From the NCBI RefSeq assembly GCF_003697165.2, contig NZ_CP033092.2:3968001-4032000 (forward strand): 64,000 bases of DNA. Reading direction: 5' to 3'. How positions within the stretch are numbered: the first letter of the stretch is position 1; every line of letters begins with the position of its first letter. Origin of the DNA: Escherichia coli DSM 30083 = JCM 1649 = ATCC 11775 (GTDB lineage: Bacteria; Pseudomonadota; Gammaproteobacteria; Enterobacterales; Enterobacteriaceae). This document shows positions 10,014 to 20,458 of this stretch, piece after piece. The position numbers and the translations under genes are program-made. The notes beneath the pieces were generated by a model, which did no database searches, was not told the origin of the DNA, and saw only the letters and a list, made by a program, of their open reading frames with translations.

Positions 10014-11162
10014 TTACTTAGCGGTTTTACGGTACTGCTCAATTAACGCGATAAAGTGGTCAAACAACGGCGCGGCGTCGTGTGGACCAGGGCTGGCTTC
10101 CGGGTGTCCCTGGAAGCTGAACGCCGGTTTATCGGTACGATGAATGCCCTGTAACGTACCGTCGAACAGGGATTTATGTGTGACACGCAGGTTTGCAGGT
10201 AATGTTGCTTCATCCACCGCAAAACCGTGGTTCTGGGCGGTGATCATCACCACATTTTTCTCAACATCTTTAACCGGATGGTTGCCGCCGTGGTGACCAA
10301 ATTTCATTTTGACAGTCTTCGCACCGCTCGCCAGCGCCAGCAGCTGATGACCGAGGCAGATGCCGAATACCGGAATATCAGTTTCGAGGAATTTCTGGAT
10401 AGCGGTAATGGCGTAATCGCACGGGGCCGGGTCGCCAGGACCGTTGGAGAGGAAGATGCCGTCCGGATTCATTTTCAGCACATCTTCCGCAGAAGTTTGC
10501 GCCGGAACGATGGTCAGGCGACAGCCTCTATCCACCAGCATACGCAGGATGTTGCGCTTGGCACCGAAATCGTAGGCCACGACGTGGTACGGCAGCTCGT
10601 CTTCTTTTTTCGCTTCTGGCAGGCCGCCGGTCAGTGTCCAGCTCCCTTGTGTCCAGCTATAGGGTTCTGCGGTGGTTACTTCTTTTGCCAGATCCATGCC
10701 GTTCAGACCTGGGAACGCGCGGGCTTTTTCTAATGCCAGCGCCGCATCCGGGTTATCGCCTGCGATAATGCAGCCATTCTGAGCACCTTTCTCACGCAGT
10801 AAACGCGTCAGCTTACGGGTATCGATATCGGCAATCGCCACGATGTTATGGCGCTTCAGGTAAGAAGAGAGGTCTTCGGTATTACGGAAGTTGCTGGCAA
10901 TCAGCGGCAGGTCGCGAATCACCAGACCTTGGGCATGAACCTGAGAAGATTCTTCATCGGCGTCATTAGTGCCGACATTGCCAATATGGGGATAAGTAAG
11001 AGTAACGATTTGACGAGAATAGGAAGGATCAGTGAGGATTTCTTGATAACCGGTCATTGAAGTATTGAAAACGACTTCCCCAACCGCCGAACCTGTTGCC
11101 CCTATGGCCCGACCGTGAAACTGGGTTCCGTCTTCCAGAACCAATAGCGCTGACTTAATCAA
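10014..11162 (-). CDS. carA: CarA, carbamoyl-phosphate synthase small (glutaminase) subunit
   Basis: 382 residues using a TTG start at 11162, the known and unusual UUG start of carA, preceded by a strong GGAGGGTG. The N-terminal domain contacts CarB. The C-terminal class I glutamine amidotransferase domain (about 190-380) has the nucleophile Cys269 in FGICLGHQ and His353/Glu355 in QGHPEASPGP. It passes ammonia to CarB. Transcription comes from the long regulatory region at 11163-11617. Confidence 0.98.
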   Translation of the reverse strand: MIKSALLVLEDGTQFHGRAIGATGSAVGEVVFNTSMTGYQEILTDPSYSRQIVTLTYPHIGNVGTNDADEESSQVHAQGLVIRDLPLIASNFRNTEDLSSYLKRHNIVAIADIDTRKLTRLLREKGAQNGCIIAGDNPDAALALEKARAFPGLNGMDLAKEVTTAEPYSWTQGSWTLTGGLPEAKKEDELPYHVVAYDFGAKRNILRMLVDRGCRLTIVPAQTSAEDVLKMNPDGIFLSNGPGDPAPCDYAITAIQKFLETDIPVFGICLGHQLLALASGAKTVKMKFGHHGGNHPVKDVEKNVVMITAQNHGFAVDEATLPANLRVTHKSLFDGTLQGIHRTDKPAFSFQGHPEASPGPHDAAPLFDHFIALIEQYRKTAK

Positions 11163-11172
11163 AACACCCTCC

Positions 11173-11211
11173 AGAGAATATTCACTCACTTTATTTGCAT
11201 ATTAATTCACA
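11173..11211 (-). promoter_or_regulatory. Pair of ARG boxes at carAB P2
   Basis: On the minus strand TGTGAATTAATATGCAAAT (about 11193-11211) and AGTGAGTGAATATTCTCT (11173-11190) are two adjacent 18-bp ArgR-type half-palindromic boxes just upstream of the TTG start. They overlap where the P2 promoter and start site lie in K-12. Repression by arginine-bound ArgR is established for this operon. Confidence 0.8.
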
Positions 11212-11534
11212 ATGATGACGTAAATCAATGCAAATCTGCTTACCGACGAATTTCTGGCAAACGGCGGCATTCTGGAGATATGGGAGCTAAAAGTCAACTT
11301 AATGGCGGGATTTTTTATATTATTTTGTGGCTCATGCATGTTTTACAGGCATTAAGCGACAAAAAGATCATATAACATGTTCTGGAAAACGCTTGCGCAG
11401 CAAGAAGATTGCATGAAATCAAAATGAGCAGAAAAAAGTGGACCAAATGGTCAAAATTTACATTAAAACAACAAAAACAGAATACAAAACATGTAATTTT
11501 CAGCATTTGCATTAGATTTAAAAGCATAACACTA

Positions 11535-11566
11535 AAAATAAAAGGGCCAAAAATTAAAGCCCTTTA
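11535..11566 (-). terminator. dapB intrinsic terminator
   Basis: On the minus strand AAAGGGC and GCCCTTT form a stem around a T-rich loop, followed by TATTTTTAG. It lies about 50 bp after the dapB stop. Confidence 0.65.
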
Positions 11567-11617
11567 TATTCAACGAATTAAATGTGTTGTTTTTGCATCA
11601 CCATAAATATCTTGTGG

Positions 11618-12439
11618 TTACAGATTATTGAGATCAAGCACATCTCGCATATCAAAAAGACCACTTTCCTTACCACTCAACCACAAAGCCGATCTTACCG
11701 CACCGTTAGCAAATGTCATGCGGCTGGATGCCTTATGGGTGATCTCCAGACGCTCGCCAATATCGGCAAACATCGCGGTATGTTCGCCAACGATGTCACC
11801 TGCACGCACGGTGGCAAAACCAATGGTGCCAGGCACACGTTCACCGGTATGGCCTTCACGACTGTAGACCGCGCAATCTTTCAGATCTTTATCAAGAGCG
11901 TGGGCGATCGCCTCTCCCATTGCCAGTGCGGTGCCTGACGGCGCATCAACTTTATGTCTATGATGTGCTTCAATAATTTCGATATCGGTGTAGTCCCCCA
12001 TCACTTTGGCTGCTTTCTCCAGCAGTTTAAGCATGACGTTAACGCCAACGCTAAAATTGGCGGCAAAGACAATCGCAATATCGGCGGCGGCGTCACGAAT
12101 CGCCTGTTTACCGGCTTCGTCAAACCCCGTAGTGCCGATCACCATCCCTTTGCCATGCTGGCGACAAAAAGCGAGATGGTTCAGCGTACCTTCCGGACGG
12201 GTAAAATCGATAAACACATCAAAATCATCTTTTATCGCATCAAGACTACTTTGCACAGTAACGCCTGTTTTCCCGGCTCCGGCCAGTTCGCCCGCATCGC
12301 TGCCCAGTAAAGAAGATCCTTCGCGCTCCAGCGCCGCGCCCAGCTGCACGCCTTCTAATGCCAGCGCCGCCTGAATCAACTGGCGGCCCATACGGCCCCC
12401 GGCTCCCGCGATGGCAACGCGGATGTTTGCATCATGCAT
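11618..12439 (-). CDS. dapB: DapB, 4-hydroxy-tetrahydrodipicolinate reductase
   Basis: 273 residues. Cytoplasmic enzyme of lysine/diaminopimelate synthesis that reduces the DapA product with NAD(P)H. The N-terminal Rossmann fold starts with GAGGRMGRQ (near residue 12). The catalytic segment [13 protein letters not shown] contains His159 and Lys163. It is a monocistronic unit in K-12; here the gene upstream (DUF805, same strand) starts over 500 bp away, so read-through is possible but not shown. Confidence 0.98.
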
Positions 12440-12599
12440 AGCTATTCTCTTTTGTTAATTTGCATAGACCGTTTTCAGAGTAACCAGCGCATCGCTACGC
12501 CGCCAGCCAAAAACGCTGATAATTAGAAATTAATGATAAACAGGGAGGGATATCAGTGAAAGGCATGACGCAGAAAGTGATGCGTCATACCCTCTGTCA

Positions 12600-12965
12600 T
12601 TATGCCTGGTCTTGTGACTTTGACGGCAGGCAGCACAGTATAAGCAGAATTACGCCCGTAACAGGGATCAACACGACAATGGTAACCCACCACCCTGAAT
12701 ATCCGATATCGTGCATCCTTCTGACGGCTAACGCTATCGCCGGTATGGCAAAAATCAACGTTAAAATAAATGACGCGGGCAGCGCAAAAAAAATGAAAAC
12801 ACCATAGTCATTGTTAATTGTTACCGCTAACCACCAACATAAAAGCGGAAGCAGACAGATAACGCCACTACCAATCATAAACGACCAGAACTCGAAGCGA
12901 TTGGAAACACCTTCATAATTAAAGATGTTTTTCCACCCTTCCAGATACGCTTCTCCATACGTCAT
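12600..12965 (-). CDS. DUF805 family inner-membrane protein
   Basis: 121 residues. Sequence features fit DUF805 (YhaH/YhaI type): an aromatic-rich N-terminal region with SNRFEFWSFMIG, about three hydrophobic membrane segments (roughly residues 27-50, 55-80 and 92-112) and the family signature AVRRMHDIGYSGWW before the last segment. Function is unknown in the family. K-12, as I remember it, has no gene between dapB and rihC, so this is a strain-variable insertion. It has a good AAGGAAGTG ribosome site. A hairpin at 12564-12590 after the stop may be its terminator. Confidence 0.82.
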   Translation of the reverse strand: MTYGEAYLEGWKNIFNYEGVSNRFEFWSFMIGSGVICLLPLLCWWLAVTINNDYGVFIFFALPASFILTLIFAIPAIALAVRRMHDIGYSGWWVTIVVLIPVTGVILLILCCLPSKSQDQA

Positions 12966-12987
12966 AGAACACTTCCTTGTTTTATTA

Positions 12988-13902
12988 TTAGAGCGCCAGG
13001 GCCAGCACCTCAGCCACCCATTGCTGGAAGCCTTTCACATCCAGATCCAGCGCCACCTGTACATTGGCTGGTTTGCCCAGGCAACCGTCGATATCAACAA
13101 CCGTCGTGCCTGAGGTAAATTCACCCTGAGTTTCTACCGCGACAAAACACGGTTTGAGAGTGAACAATTCCGGGCGCACCAGCCAGGCGATAGCGCAAAG
13201 ATCGTGCATACGTAGTCCACTTTGCATACTGCCGCTACGGTAGTGGCTAAACAGGGCGTGTAGCATTTTTCCGGTGCGATTCAATTCCGGCAAAGTAGCG
13301 AGATAGTCAGGGGTTAATATTGCCTGATTGGTGACATCCAGACCGCACATGACGATTTCGATGCCGCTACGGAAGACACAGGCTGCCGCTTCTGGATCGG
13401 CAGCGATATTAAACTCGGCGTTTGGTGTGCAGTTGCCGCGACCAGCAGAACCGCCCATGATCACCAGACGGCGAATATACGGCTTACATTCCGGGCATTG
13501 TGAAAGTAACAGCGCAATATTGGTTAACGGGCCGATGGCCACCAGGGTAACGGGCTCTGGCGCACGCATCAGGGCATCACGAATTGCCAGAAACGCCGGT
13601 ATACCCAGTGGCTGACGGTTGTGTTCAACAAAGTCATAGCCAGCCATTCCCGATTCACCGTGTACAGATGCCGCATCGCGCGGCGCACGAACCAGTGGTA
13701 CGGCAGCGCCCTGGGCAAGCGGAATATCCACATTCCAGAAATGCAGCAGTTGCAGGGCGTTGCGGGTGGTTTTCTCTACCGAAACATTACCCGCGACAGT
13801 GGTCATCAGTTGCAGATCGAGTTCGGGGGCAAAAATCGCGGCGGCAATGGCAACGGCATCGTCAATGCCGGGGTCTGTATCGAGGAAGATAGGTAAACGC
13901 AT
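12988..13902 (-). CDS. rihC: RihC, non-specific ribonucleoside hydrolase
   Basis: 304 residues. Inosine-uridine-preferring nucleoside hydrolase family; cleaves purine and pyrimidine ribonucleosides to base plus ribose. The family's Ca2+-binding N-terminal motif DTDPGIDDAVAI is at residues 8-19. The active-site histidine region is in the C-terminal third (SGLRMHDLCAIAW). It lies downstream of ispH on the same strand, with a terminator-like hairpin in between. Confidence 0.97.
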   Translation of the reverse strand: MRLPIFLDTDPGIDDAVAIAAAIFAPELDLQLMTTVAGNVSVEKTTRNALQLLHFWNVDIPLAQGAAVPLVRAPRDAASVHGESGMAGYDFVEHNRQPLGIPAFLAIRDALMRAPEPVTLVAIGPLTNIALLLSQCPECKPYIRRLVIMGGSAGRGNCTPNAEFNIAADPEAAACVFRSGIEIVMCGLDVTNQAILTPDYLATLPELNRTGKMLHALFSHYRSGSMQSGLRMHDLCAIAWLVRPELFTLKPCFVAVETQGEFTSGTTVVDIDGCLGKPANVQVALDLDVKGFQQWVAEVLALAL

Positions 13903-13913
13903 GTTTTCTCCAT

Positions 13914-13945
13914 AAAAAATGCCGGTAACAAGACCGGCATTTTCG
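13914..13945 (-). terminator. Terminator after ispH
   Basis: AATGCCGGT and ACCGGCATT arms form a hairpin followed on the minus strand by TTTTTTATGG. It sits between the ispH stop and the rihC start and probably ends the ribF-ispH transcript. Confidence 0.8.
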
Positions 13946-13967
13946 CATAACTTAGGCTGCTAATGAC

Positions 13968-14918
13968 TTAATCGACTTCACGAATATCGACACGCAGCTC
14001 TTTCGGCACTTCGAAAACAATGTTTTCTTCACGACCTTCCAGCGGAATGGCTTCGCCACCGCCAAGCTGCTGTAAACGTGCGACTACGTTCTGTACCAGA
14101 ATATCCGGAGCTGATGCGCCAGCAGTCACGCCGACGCATTTCGCCTCTTTCACCCACTCTTCCTGGATATCTGTCGCATCGTCAATCAAAAACGCGCGCT
14201 TGCCCATACGCTGGGCCAGTTCCGCCAGACGGTTGGAGTTGGAGGAGTTTTTCGAACCAACCACCAGTACTACTTCCGCCTGCTCTGCCAGGGCGCGTAC
14301 CGCTTCCTGACGGTTAGTCGTGGCGTAGCAGATGTCATCTTTGCGCGGACCGACAATTTTCGGGAAGCGTTTACGCAGCGCGTCGATCACATCAGACGTG
14401 TCATCCACCGACAGCGTGGTTTGGGTCATAAAGGAGAGCTTCTCTTCGTTTTTGACCGTCAGTTTCCACACATCGTCTGGCGATTCGACCAGATACATTC
14501 CCCCTTCCGGGTTGCTGTACTGGCCCATCGTCCCTTCCACTTCCGGGTGCCCGGCGTGACCGATGAGAATAGATTCTTCACCACGACGGCTGGCGCGGGC
14601 GACTTCCATATGCACTTTGGTCACCAGCGGACAGGTGGCATCAAACACCGTCAAATCGCGGCTTTTCGCTTCGTTACGTACTGCCTGAGAAACACCGTGT
14701 GCGGAGAAAATCAGGATCGCGCCGTCCGGTACTTCGCTAATCTGCTCAATAAAGATAGCCCCACGCTCGCGCAGGCTATCGACCACGTAGCGGTTATGCA
14801 CCACTTCGTGACGGACATATATCGGTGCGCCGTAAATGGCCAGCGCGTTTTCAACAATGCTGATAGCGCGGTCTACCCCGGCACAAAAACCACGCGGGTT
14901 GGCCAACAGGATCTGCAT
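13968..14918 (-). CDS. ispH: IspH, 4-hydroxy-3-methylbut-2-enyl diphosphate reductase
   Basis: 316 residues from the ATG at 14918, one base after the fkpB stop. It is the last enzyme of the MEP isoprenoid pathway, a [4Fe-4S] protein giving IPP and DMAPP. The three cluster cysteines Cys12 (PRGFCAGV), Cys96 (DATCPLV) and Cys197 (ICYATTNRQ) are present. It is the last gene of the ribF-ileS-lspA-fkpB-ispH cluster. A longer frame upstream overlaps fkpB and is not the real start. Confidence 0.97.
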   Translation of the reverse strand: MQILLANPRGFCAGVDRAISIVENALAIYGAPIYVRHEVVHNRYVVDSLRERGAIFIEQISEVPDGAILIFSAHGVSQAVRNEAKSRDLTVFDATCPLVTKVHMEVARASRRGEESILIGHAGHPEVEGTMGQYSNPEGGMYLVESPDDVWKLTVKNEEKLSFMTQTTLSVDDTSDVIDALRKRFPKIVGPRKDDICYATTNRQEAVRALAEQAEVVLVVGSKNSSNSNRLAELAQRMGKRAFLIDDATDIQEEWVKEAKCVGVTAGASAPDILVQNVVARLQQLGGGEAIPLEGREENIVFEVPKELRVDIREVD

Positions 14919-14919
14919 G

Positions 14920-15369
14920 TTACGCCTCCAGTGCCGGATCGATTTCCAGCACTTCAATATCAAAATGAACGGTCTGCCCGGCCAGCGGATGGTTGAAATC
15001 AACGGTAATGGAGTCGCCGTTAATTTCGCGGATCACGCCAGGCATCTCACTGCCATCCATTGCGGTAAAAAGCATGATTGCGCCAATTTCTGGCTCGCCT
15101 GCATCCATAAATTCACGGCGGGAGAAGTACTGAATCAGGTCCGGTGACGGCACGCCAAACGCCGCATCTGGCTCCAGCGAGAAGGTGGTTTTATCGCCCA
15201 CTTTCAGCCCCAGCAGGTGTTGCTCCAGCCCTTCAGAAAGAGAAGCATCACCCAGGCGGAACAGCGCCGGTTTACCGTTGTTGCGGGTAGACTCAGCGGT
15301 GGTGCCATCATCGAGTTTCAGCGTGAAGTGCACCAGGACGGCGCTATTGCTCTGTACAGATTCAGACAT
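14920..15369 (-). CDS. fkpB: FkpB (SlpA), FKBP-type peptidyl-prolyl isomerase
   Basis: 149 residues, SlyD-like FKBP with an inserted flap domain. It begins with the FKBP strand [13 protein letters not shown], and the flap is around residues 70-120. It is a cytosolic prolyl isomerase and weak chaperone. It lies within the ileS-lspA-ispH cluster but is separated from lspA by a REP element. Confidence 0.96.
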
Positions 15370-15398
15370 GCAGGTTTGCTCTTATATTTTGAGGATTT

Positions 15399-15470
15399 TT
15401 GCCGGATGCGGCCTACGATTTCGCAGCAATCTGTAGGCCGGATAAGATGCGTCAGCATCGCATCCGGCAG
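15399..15470. repeat. REP/BIME between lspA and fkpB
   Basis: Two REP arms (GCCGGATGCGGC and GGCCGGATAAGATGCG...CGCATCCGGC) occupy the 107-bp gap inside the operon. Confidence 0.85.
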
Positions 15471-15476
15471 GGTTTA

Positions 15477-15971
15477 TTATTGTTTTTTCGCTTTAGAAGG
15501 TAAAAAACCTTCCAGCACAATCAGTGCCGCACCGACACAAATGGCAGTATCGGCAAGGTTGAAGGTGGCGAAGTGCCAGTCGCCGACATAGAAGTCGATC
15601 ATATCGACAACGAAGCCGTGCCACAGGCGGTCGAACAGGTTGCCCAGTGCGCCGCCAATAATCAGCGCGTAAGCGATATTGTTTAGCTTCTGCGTGGCCT
15701 TCGAGCGATACATCATCACTGCCAGGATCACGCTAATACCAATCGCAATACCGGCAAAGAACCAACGCTGCCAGCCGCCGCTATCGGCAAGGAAACTAAA
15801 CGCTGCGCCATAGTTACGCGCATAATGCAGATTAAGCGACGGGAACAGCGGGACCGTATCCCCCAGAGCAAAGTTCTGGAGGATCAGGTATTTGCTGCCC
15901 AGATCGATAATCAGCACGACTACCACCAGCCACAGCCAGCGTAGCCCTGTTGAACAGATCGATTGACTCAT
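15477..15971 (-). CDS. lspA: LspA, lipoprotein signal peptidase (SPase II)
   Basis: 164 residues, four transmembrane segments (about 12-30, 70-88, 96-112, 140-158). It is an inner-membrane aspartyl protease that removes signal peptides from diacylglyceryl-modified prolipoproteins; the globomycin target. The catalytic aspartates are Asp123 in FVVDMIDF and Asp141 in NLADTAI. Its start overlaps the ileS stop by one base, so translation is coupled. Confidence 0.98.
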
Positions 15972-18787
15972 CAGGCAAACTTACGTTTTTCACCGTCACC
16001 GGCGACGTTGCTGACACAGCGGCCGCAGATTTCTGCGTGTTCCGCCACCTTGCCGACATCCTGGGTGTAGTGCCAGCAGCGAGGGCACTTCTCACCTTCG
16101 GCTTTACTCAACGCGACTTTCAGCCCTTTGAGGACTTCGCTCTGCTGGGCATCAGCAGGTGCGTCGTTATAGTCTGCAACGGTAGCGCCGGAGGTCAACA
16201 GGACAAATCGTAATTCATCGCCCAGCGCGGTCAGTTTCGCCGCCAGTTCCGGTTCTGCATACAAGGTTACTGCCGCTTCCAGCGAGCCGCCCACTTTCTT
16301 ATCGGCACGCGCTTGCTCAATGACTTTGTTCACTTCGCCACGCACTTTCAACAGCTCGTCCCAGAACGCATCGTTCATTGCTTCACTGTCTGCCAGACCA
16401 AACAGGCCTTCGTACCACTCGCCGGTGAAGACGTATTTTTCACGTTCGCCCGGCAGGTAACCCCACACTTCATCAGCGGTGAAGGAGAGGATTGGTGCCA
16501 TCCAGCGAACCAGCGCTTCTGCGATGTGATACAGCGCAGTCTGGCAGCTACGACGCGCCACGCTGTCCGCTTTGGCGGTATACTGACGGTCTTTGATGAT
16601 GTCGAGGTAGAAGGACCCCATCTCAACGGAGCAGAAGCGCATCAGACGCTGTACCACTTCGTGGAAATCGTATGCTTCGTACGCTTTGAGGATGTCTTCC
16701 TGTGCCGCTTTCGCACAACCTACGGCCCAGCGATCCAGTACCACCATCTCTTCCGGTTTCACCATATCTTTTGCCGGATCAAAACCGTTCAGGTTTGCCA
16801 GCAGGAAGCGCGCGGTGTTACGGATACGACGATAGCTGTCGGCAGCACGTTTCAGGATCTCGTCAGAAACGGCCATTTCGCCAGTGTAGTCGGTTGATGC
16901 CACCCACAGACGCAGAATATCCGCACCCAGTTTGTTCATCACATCCTGCGGCGAAACGGTGTTACCGATGGATTTAGACATCTTGCGACCCTGACCATCC
17001 ACGGTAAAGCCGTGAGTCAGTACCTGACGATATGGCGCTTTGCCCTTCATCGCGGTAGAGATCATCAGGGAAGACATGAACCAGCCACGGTGTTGGTCAG
17101 AACCTTCCAGATACATGTCCGCTGCGTGACCGGCAAATTCCGGACGCACATCAACAACGGAAGAGTGGGTAGATCCGGAGTCAAACCATACATCCAGCGT
17201 ATCCGGTACTTTCACATACTGGTCAGCTTCGTCGCCGAGGATCTCTTTCGCATCGAGATCCCACCACGCCTGAATGCCGTCAACTTCAACGCGTTTTGCC
17301 ACTTCTTCCATCAGTTCGAGAGTACGCGGATGCAGTTCTTCTGTGTCTTTGTGCACGAACAGTGACATCGGCACGCCCCAGGTACGCTGACGAGAGATAC
17401 ACCAGTCAGGACGGTTAGCAACCATCGACTCGATACGCGCCTGGCCCCAGTCAGGGATCCACTGCACGCCTTTGATCTCTTTCAGTGACTGCGCACGCAG
17501 ACCTTTCTGATCCATGCTGACGAACCACTGCGGCGTCGCGCGGAAGATGATCGGCGTTTTATGACGCCAGCAGCACGGATAGCTGTGTTGCATTTTCTCA
17601 ACGTGCAACAGTGCGCCTTTTTCCTGCAACAACGCAATGACAATATCGTTCGCTTTGAAGACGTTAACGCCATCCAGAGTCGGGTAAGTACCCGGCAGAT
17701 AAGTGCCGTCCGGGCCAACCGGGTTAGCGGTTTCCAGACCATATTTTTGACCGATCACATAGTCGTCCGGACCGTGGCCTGGCGCGGTATGAACGGCACC
17801 GGTACCGGCATCCAGCGTAACGTGGTCGCCGAGAATTGCCGGAACATCGAAGTCCATAAACGGATGGGTAAAGCGCAACAGTTCCAGCTCGGCACCTTTC
17901 ACCGTGCCAAGAATGGTGTAATCGCTAACGCCGATACGCTGCATTACGCTTTCAACCAGATCTTTCGCGAGGATCACGGCCTGACCGTCGATTTGCACCA
18001 GCGCATAATCAAAATCAGGTGCAATGGAGATTGCGCGGTTAGCAGGCAGCGTCCACGGCGTGGTGGTCCATATAACCAGCGAAATTGGGCCGTTAACATT
18101 GCTTACGCCAAATTTCGTTTTAAGCGCATCCTGATCGACCGCCAGGAAAGCGACGTCGATGGACGGAGAAGTTTTGTCGTAATACTCAACTTCCGCTTCT
18201 GCCAGTGCAGAACGGCAGTCAACGCACCAGTGCACCGGCTTCGCGCCTTTGTGCAGGTGACCGTTGCCGATGATTTTGCCCAGCGCGCGGATGATGTTGG
18301 CTTCAGTTTTGAAGTCCATGGTCAGGTACGGGTGCGACCAGTCGCCCAGCACGCCCAGACGGATAAAGTCTTTGCGCTGACCGTCAACCTGGGTCGCAGC
18401 GTATTCGCGGCACTTGGCGCGGAACTCAGCGGCGGTGAATTTCTCCCCCGGCTTACCGTATTCTTGCTCTACTTTCAGCTCGATTGGCAGACCATGACAG
18501 TCCCAGCCAGGCACATACGGCGAGTCATATCCAGAAAGCCCTTTGGACTTAATGATAATGTCTTTCAGAATCTTGTTAACCGAGTGACCAATATGAATAC
18601 TGCCATTCGCATAAGGAGGGCCATCATGCAGAATGAAGGTTTTTTTGCCTTTTTTAGCTGCACGAATGATGCCGTACAGATCATCATCAGTCCAACGCGC
18701 CAGCATTCCCGGTTCGCGCTTGGCGAGATCGCCACGCATCGGGAACCCTGTTTCCGGCAAATTCAGGGTTGATTTATAGTCACTCAT
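15971..18787 (-). CDS. ileS: IleS, isoleucyl-tRNA synthetase
   Basis: 938 residues, class I synthetase. HIGH is at residues 65-68 (in GSIHIGHS), the CP1 editing domain lies at roughly 180-400, and KMSKS ([10 protein letters not shown]) is near residue 603. The C-terminal zinc ribbon CPRCW...CGRC is at about 900-925. It follows ribF by 42 bp and overlaps lspA by one base. Confidence 0.98.
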
Positions 18788-18829
18788 CAGATTCTCGGTT
18801 CCGTATTTCGGTTTGATTACATAACAGGC

Positions 18830-19771
18830 TTAAGCCGGTTTTGTTAGCCCAAAAAATTCGCGGGCGGTTAATTCATCACGCGCAATCTGCGCTTTCAGTT
18901 CGTCCAGCGATGCAAATCGCTGCTCATTGCGTATTTTTTTACGCAGCACTACTTGTATATGGCGACCATAAAGGTCCATTGCAACATCTAACAAATGCAC
19001 TTCCAGTTGCTGGCGAATACCGGCAACCGTTGGGCGTGTTCCGATGTTTGCAACGCCGGGTAACGGCTTTTCGCCAAGGCCCAACACTTCTACCGCATAA
19101 ACCCCTTTCACCGGGGAAACCTGACGGCGTAGCGGTACATTCGCCGTCGGGAAACCTATAGTGCGCCCTAATTCATCACCGTGGACTACACGCCCGGAGA
19201 TGGCAAACGGGTGCCCCAGTAAACTTTCTGCCAGAGCCAGATTGTCATCCGCAAGCGCCTGACGCACGGCGGTGCTGCTGATACGCACGCCACCTTCGCA
19301 AAAAGTTTGCGTGCTGGTGATATCGAAGCCGTATTCCATGCCCGCTTTCTGTAATAACAAGAAATCGCCTTCACGACCAGCGCCAAAGCGGAAATCGTCA
19401 CCTACGGCAAGAAATTTTACCCGCAAGTGCTTCACCAGAAGATCACTGATGAAGTTTTGCGCGGTTAACGCCGCAAAACGCCTGTCAAAACGCACGCACA
19501 GCACGTAATCAACGCCACACTCTGCAAGATAACGCAGTTTTTCCCGCAGCCGGGTGAGCCGTGCCGGGGCTTTATCAGTAGCAAACAGTTCCAGTGGTTG
19601 AGGTTCAAAAAGCATCACCATCACCGGTAAGTTGCGCTTGCGCCCTTCTTCCTGCAAGCCCTGTAACAGCGCGCGATGACCGCGATGCACGCCGTCGAAA
19701 TTACCAATAGTCAGCACACACCCTTCTTGCGGGGCCTGGCTGAGATTATGTATGCCGCGTATCAGCTTCAT
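18830..19771 (-). CDS. ribF: RibF, bifunctional riboflavin kinase/FAD synthetase
   Basis: 313 residues. The N-terminal FMN adenylyltransferase domain (about 1-180) has the nucleotidyltransferase motif GNFDGVHRGH. The C-terminal riboflavin kinase domain (about 185-310) has GRTIGFPTAN. It makes FMN and FAD in the cytosol. It is the first well-supported gene of the ribF-ileS-lspA-fkpB-ispH cluster. Confidence 0.97.
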   Translation of the reverse strand: MKLIRGIHNLSQAPQEGCVLTIGNFDGVHRGHRALLQGLQEEGRKRNLPVMVMLFEPQPLELFATDKAPARLTRLREKLRYLAECGVDYVLCVRFDRRFAALTAQNFISDLLVKHLRVKFLAVGDDFRFGAGREGDFLLLQKAGMEYGFDITSTQTFCEGGVRISSTAVRQALADDNLALAESLLGHPFAISGRVVHGDELGRTIGFPTANVPLRRQVSPVKGVYAVEVLGLGEKPLPGVANIGTRPTVAGIRQQLEVHLLDVAMDLYGRHIQVVLRKKIRNEQRFASLDELKAQIARDELTAREFFGLTKPA

Positions 19772-19778
19772 GTCTGGC

Positions 19779-19997
19779 TCAAAACAGTGAAAATCGTCCG
19801 AGTATACCTTGTACAGCGGTCAAGGTTAACCGGCGATTGAGTACCGAAATCAGAAAGAAGTGGCTTTTCATTGCTATGGCGCAAATCATGGGAAGAAACT
19901 GACCGCCTGCTGCAATTTTTCTCGCGGAAAAGCTGTATTCACACCCCGCAAGCTGGTAGAATCCTGCGCCATCACTACGTAACGAGTGCCGGCACAT
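19779..19997 (-). CDS. yaaY: YaaY, small uncharacterised protein
   Basis: 72-residue frame directly upstream of ribF, nearly identical to the annotated but uncharacterised K-12 YaaY. It has no recognisable domain. It overlaps the ribF promoter region and lies divergent to rpsT. Conservation of the frame may simply reflect conserved regulatory DNA, so its status as a protein gene is doubtful. Confidence 0.45.
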   Translation of the reverse strand: MCRHSLRSDGAGFYQLAGCEYSFSARKIAAGGQFLPMICAIAMKSHFFLISVLNRRLTLTAVQGILGRFSLF

Positions 19998-20023
19998 TAA
20001 CGGCGCTTATTTGCACAAATCCA

Positions 20024-20052
20024 TTGACAAAAGAAGGCTAAAAGGGCATATT
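20024..20052 (+). promoter_or_regulatory. rpsT promoter (P2-like)
   Basis: A perfect TTGACA (20024-20029) and CATATT (20047-20052) at 17-bp spacing lie about 50 bp before the rpsT start. Confidence 0.75.
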
Positions 20053-20099
20053 CCTCGGCCTTTGAATTGTCCATATAGAACACATTTGGGAGTTGGACC

Positions 20100-20363
<264 letters not shown>

Positions 20364-20386
20364 TTGCCTGTTGTTGTCAGCTTTGT

Positions 20387-20415
20387 AAAAAAACCCGCTC
20401 TGGCGGGTTTTTTTA
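20387..20415 (+). terminator. rpsT terminator
   Basis: AAACCCGCTCTGGCGGGTTT hairpin with A-tract on one side and T-tract on the other. It could also serve nhaR from the other strand. Confidence 0.9.
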
Positions 20416-20458
20416 TATCCATCTGCAGGCCAAAATTCGGCCTGCAAAGTACAAATGT

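Larger units (their letters stand above)
11163..11617 (-). promoter_or_regulatory. carAB control region (tandem promoters)
   Basis: A gene-free 455 bp between carA and dapB, the same length as I recall for K-12. In K-12 this region carries the upstream pyrimidine/purine-controlled promoter P1 (PepA, PyrH, PurR, IHF) and the downstream arginine-controlled P2. The ArgR boxes of P2 can be read directly (11173-11211). The distal half is very AT-rich and includes the dapB terminator (11535-11566). I did not assign P1 elements base by base. Confidence 0.75.

Noticed and set aside
17561..18772. A 403-codon open frame antisense to ileS
   Set aside because: Shadow frame produced by ileS codon bias; no independent evidence.
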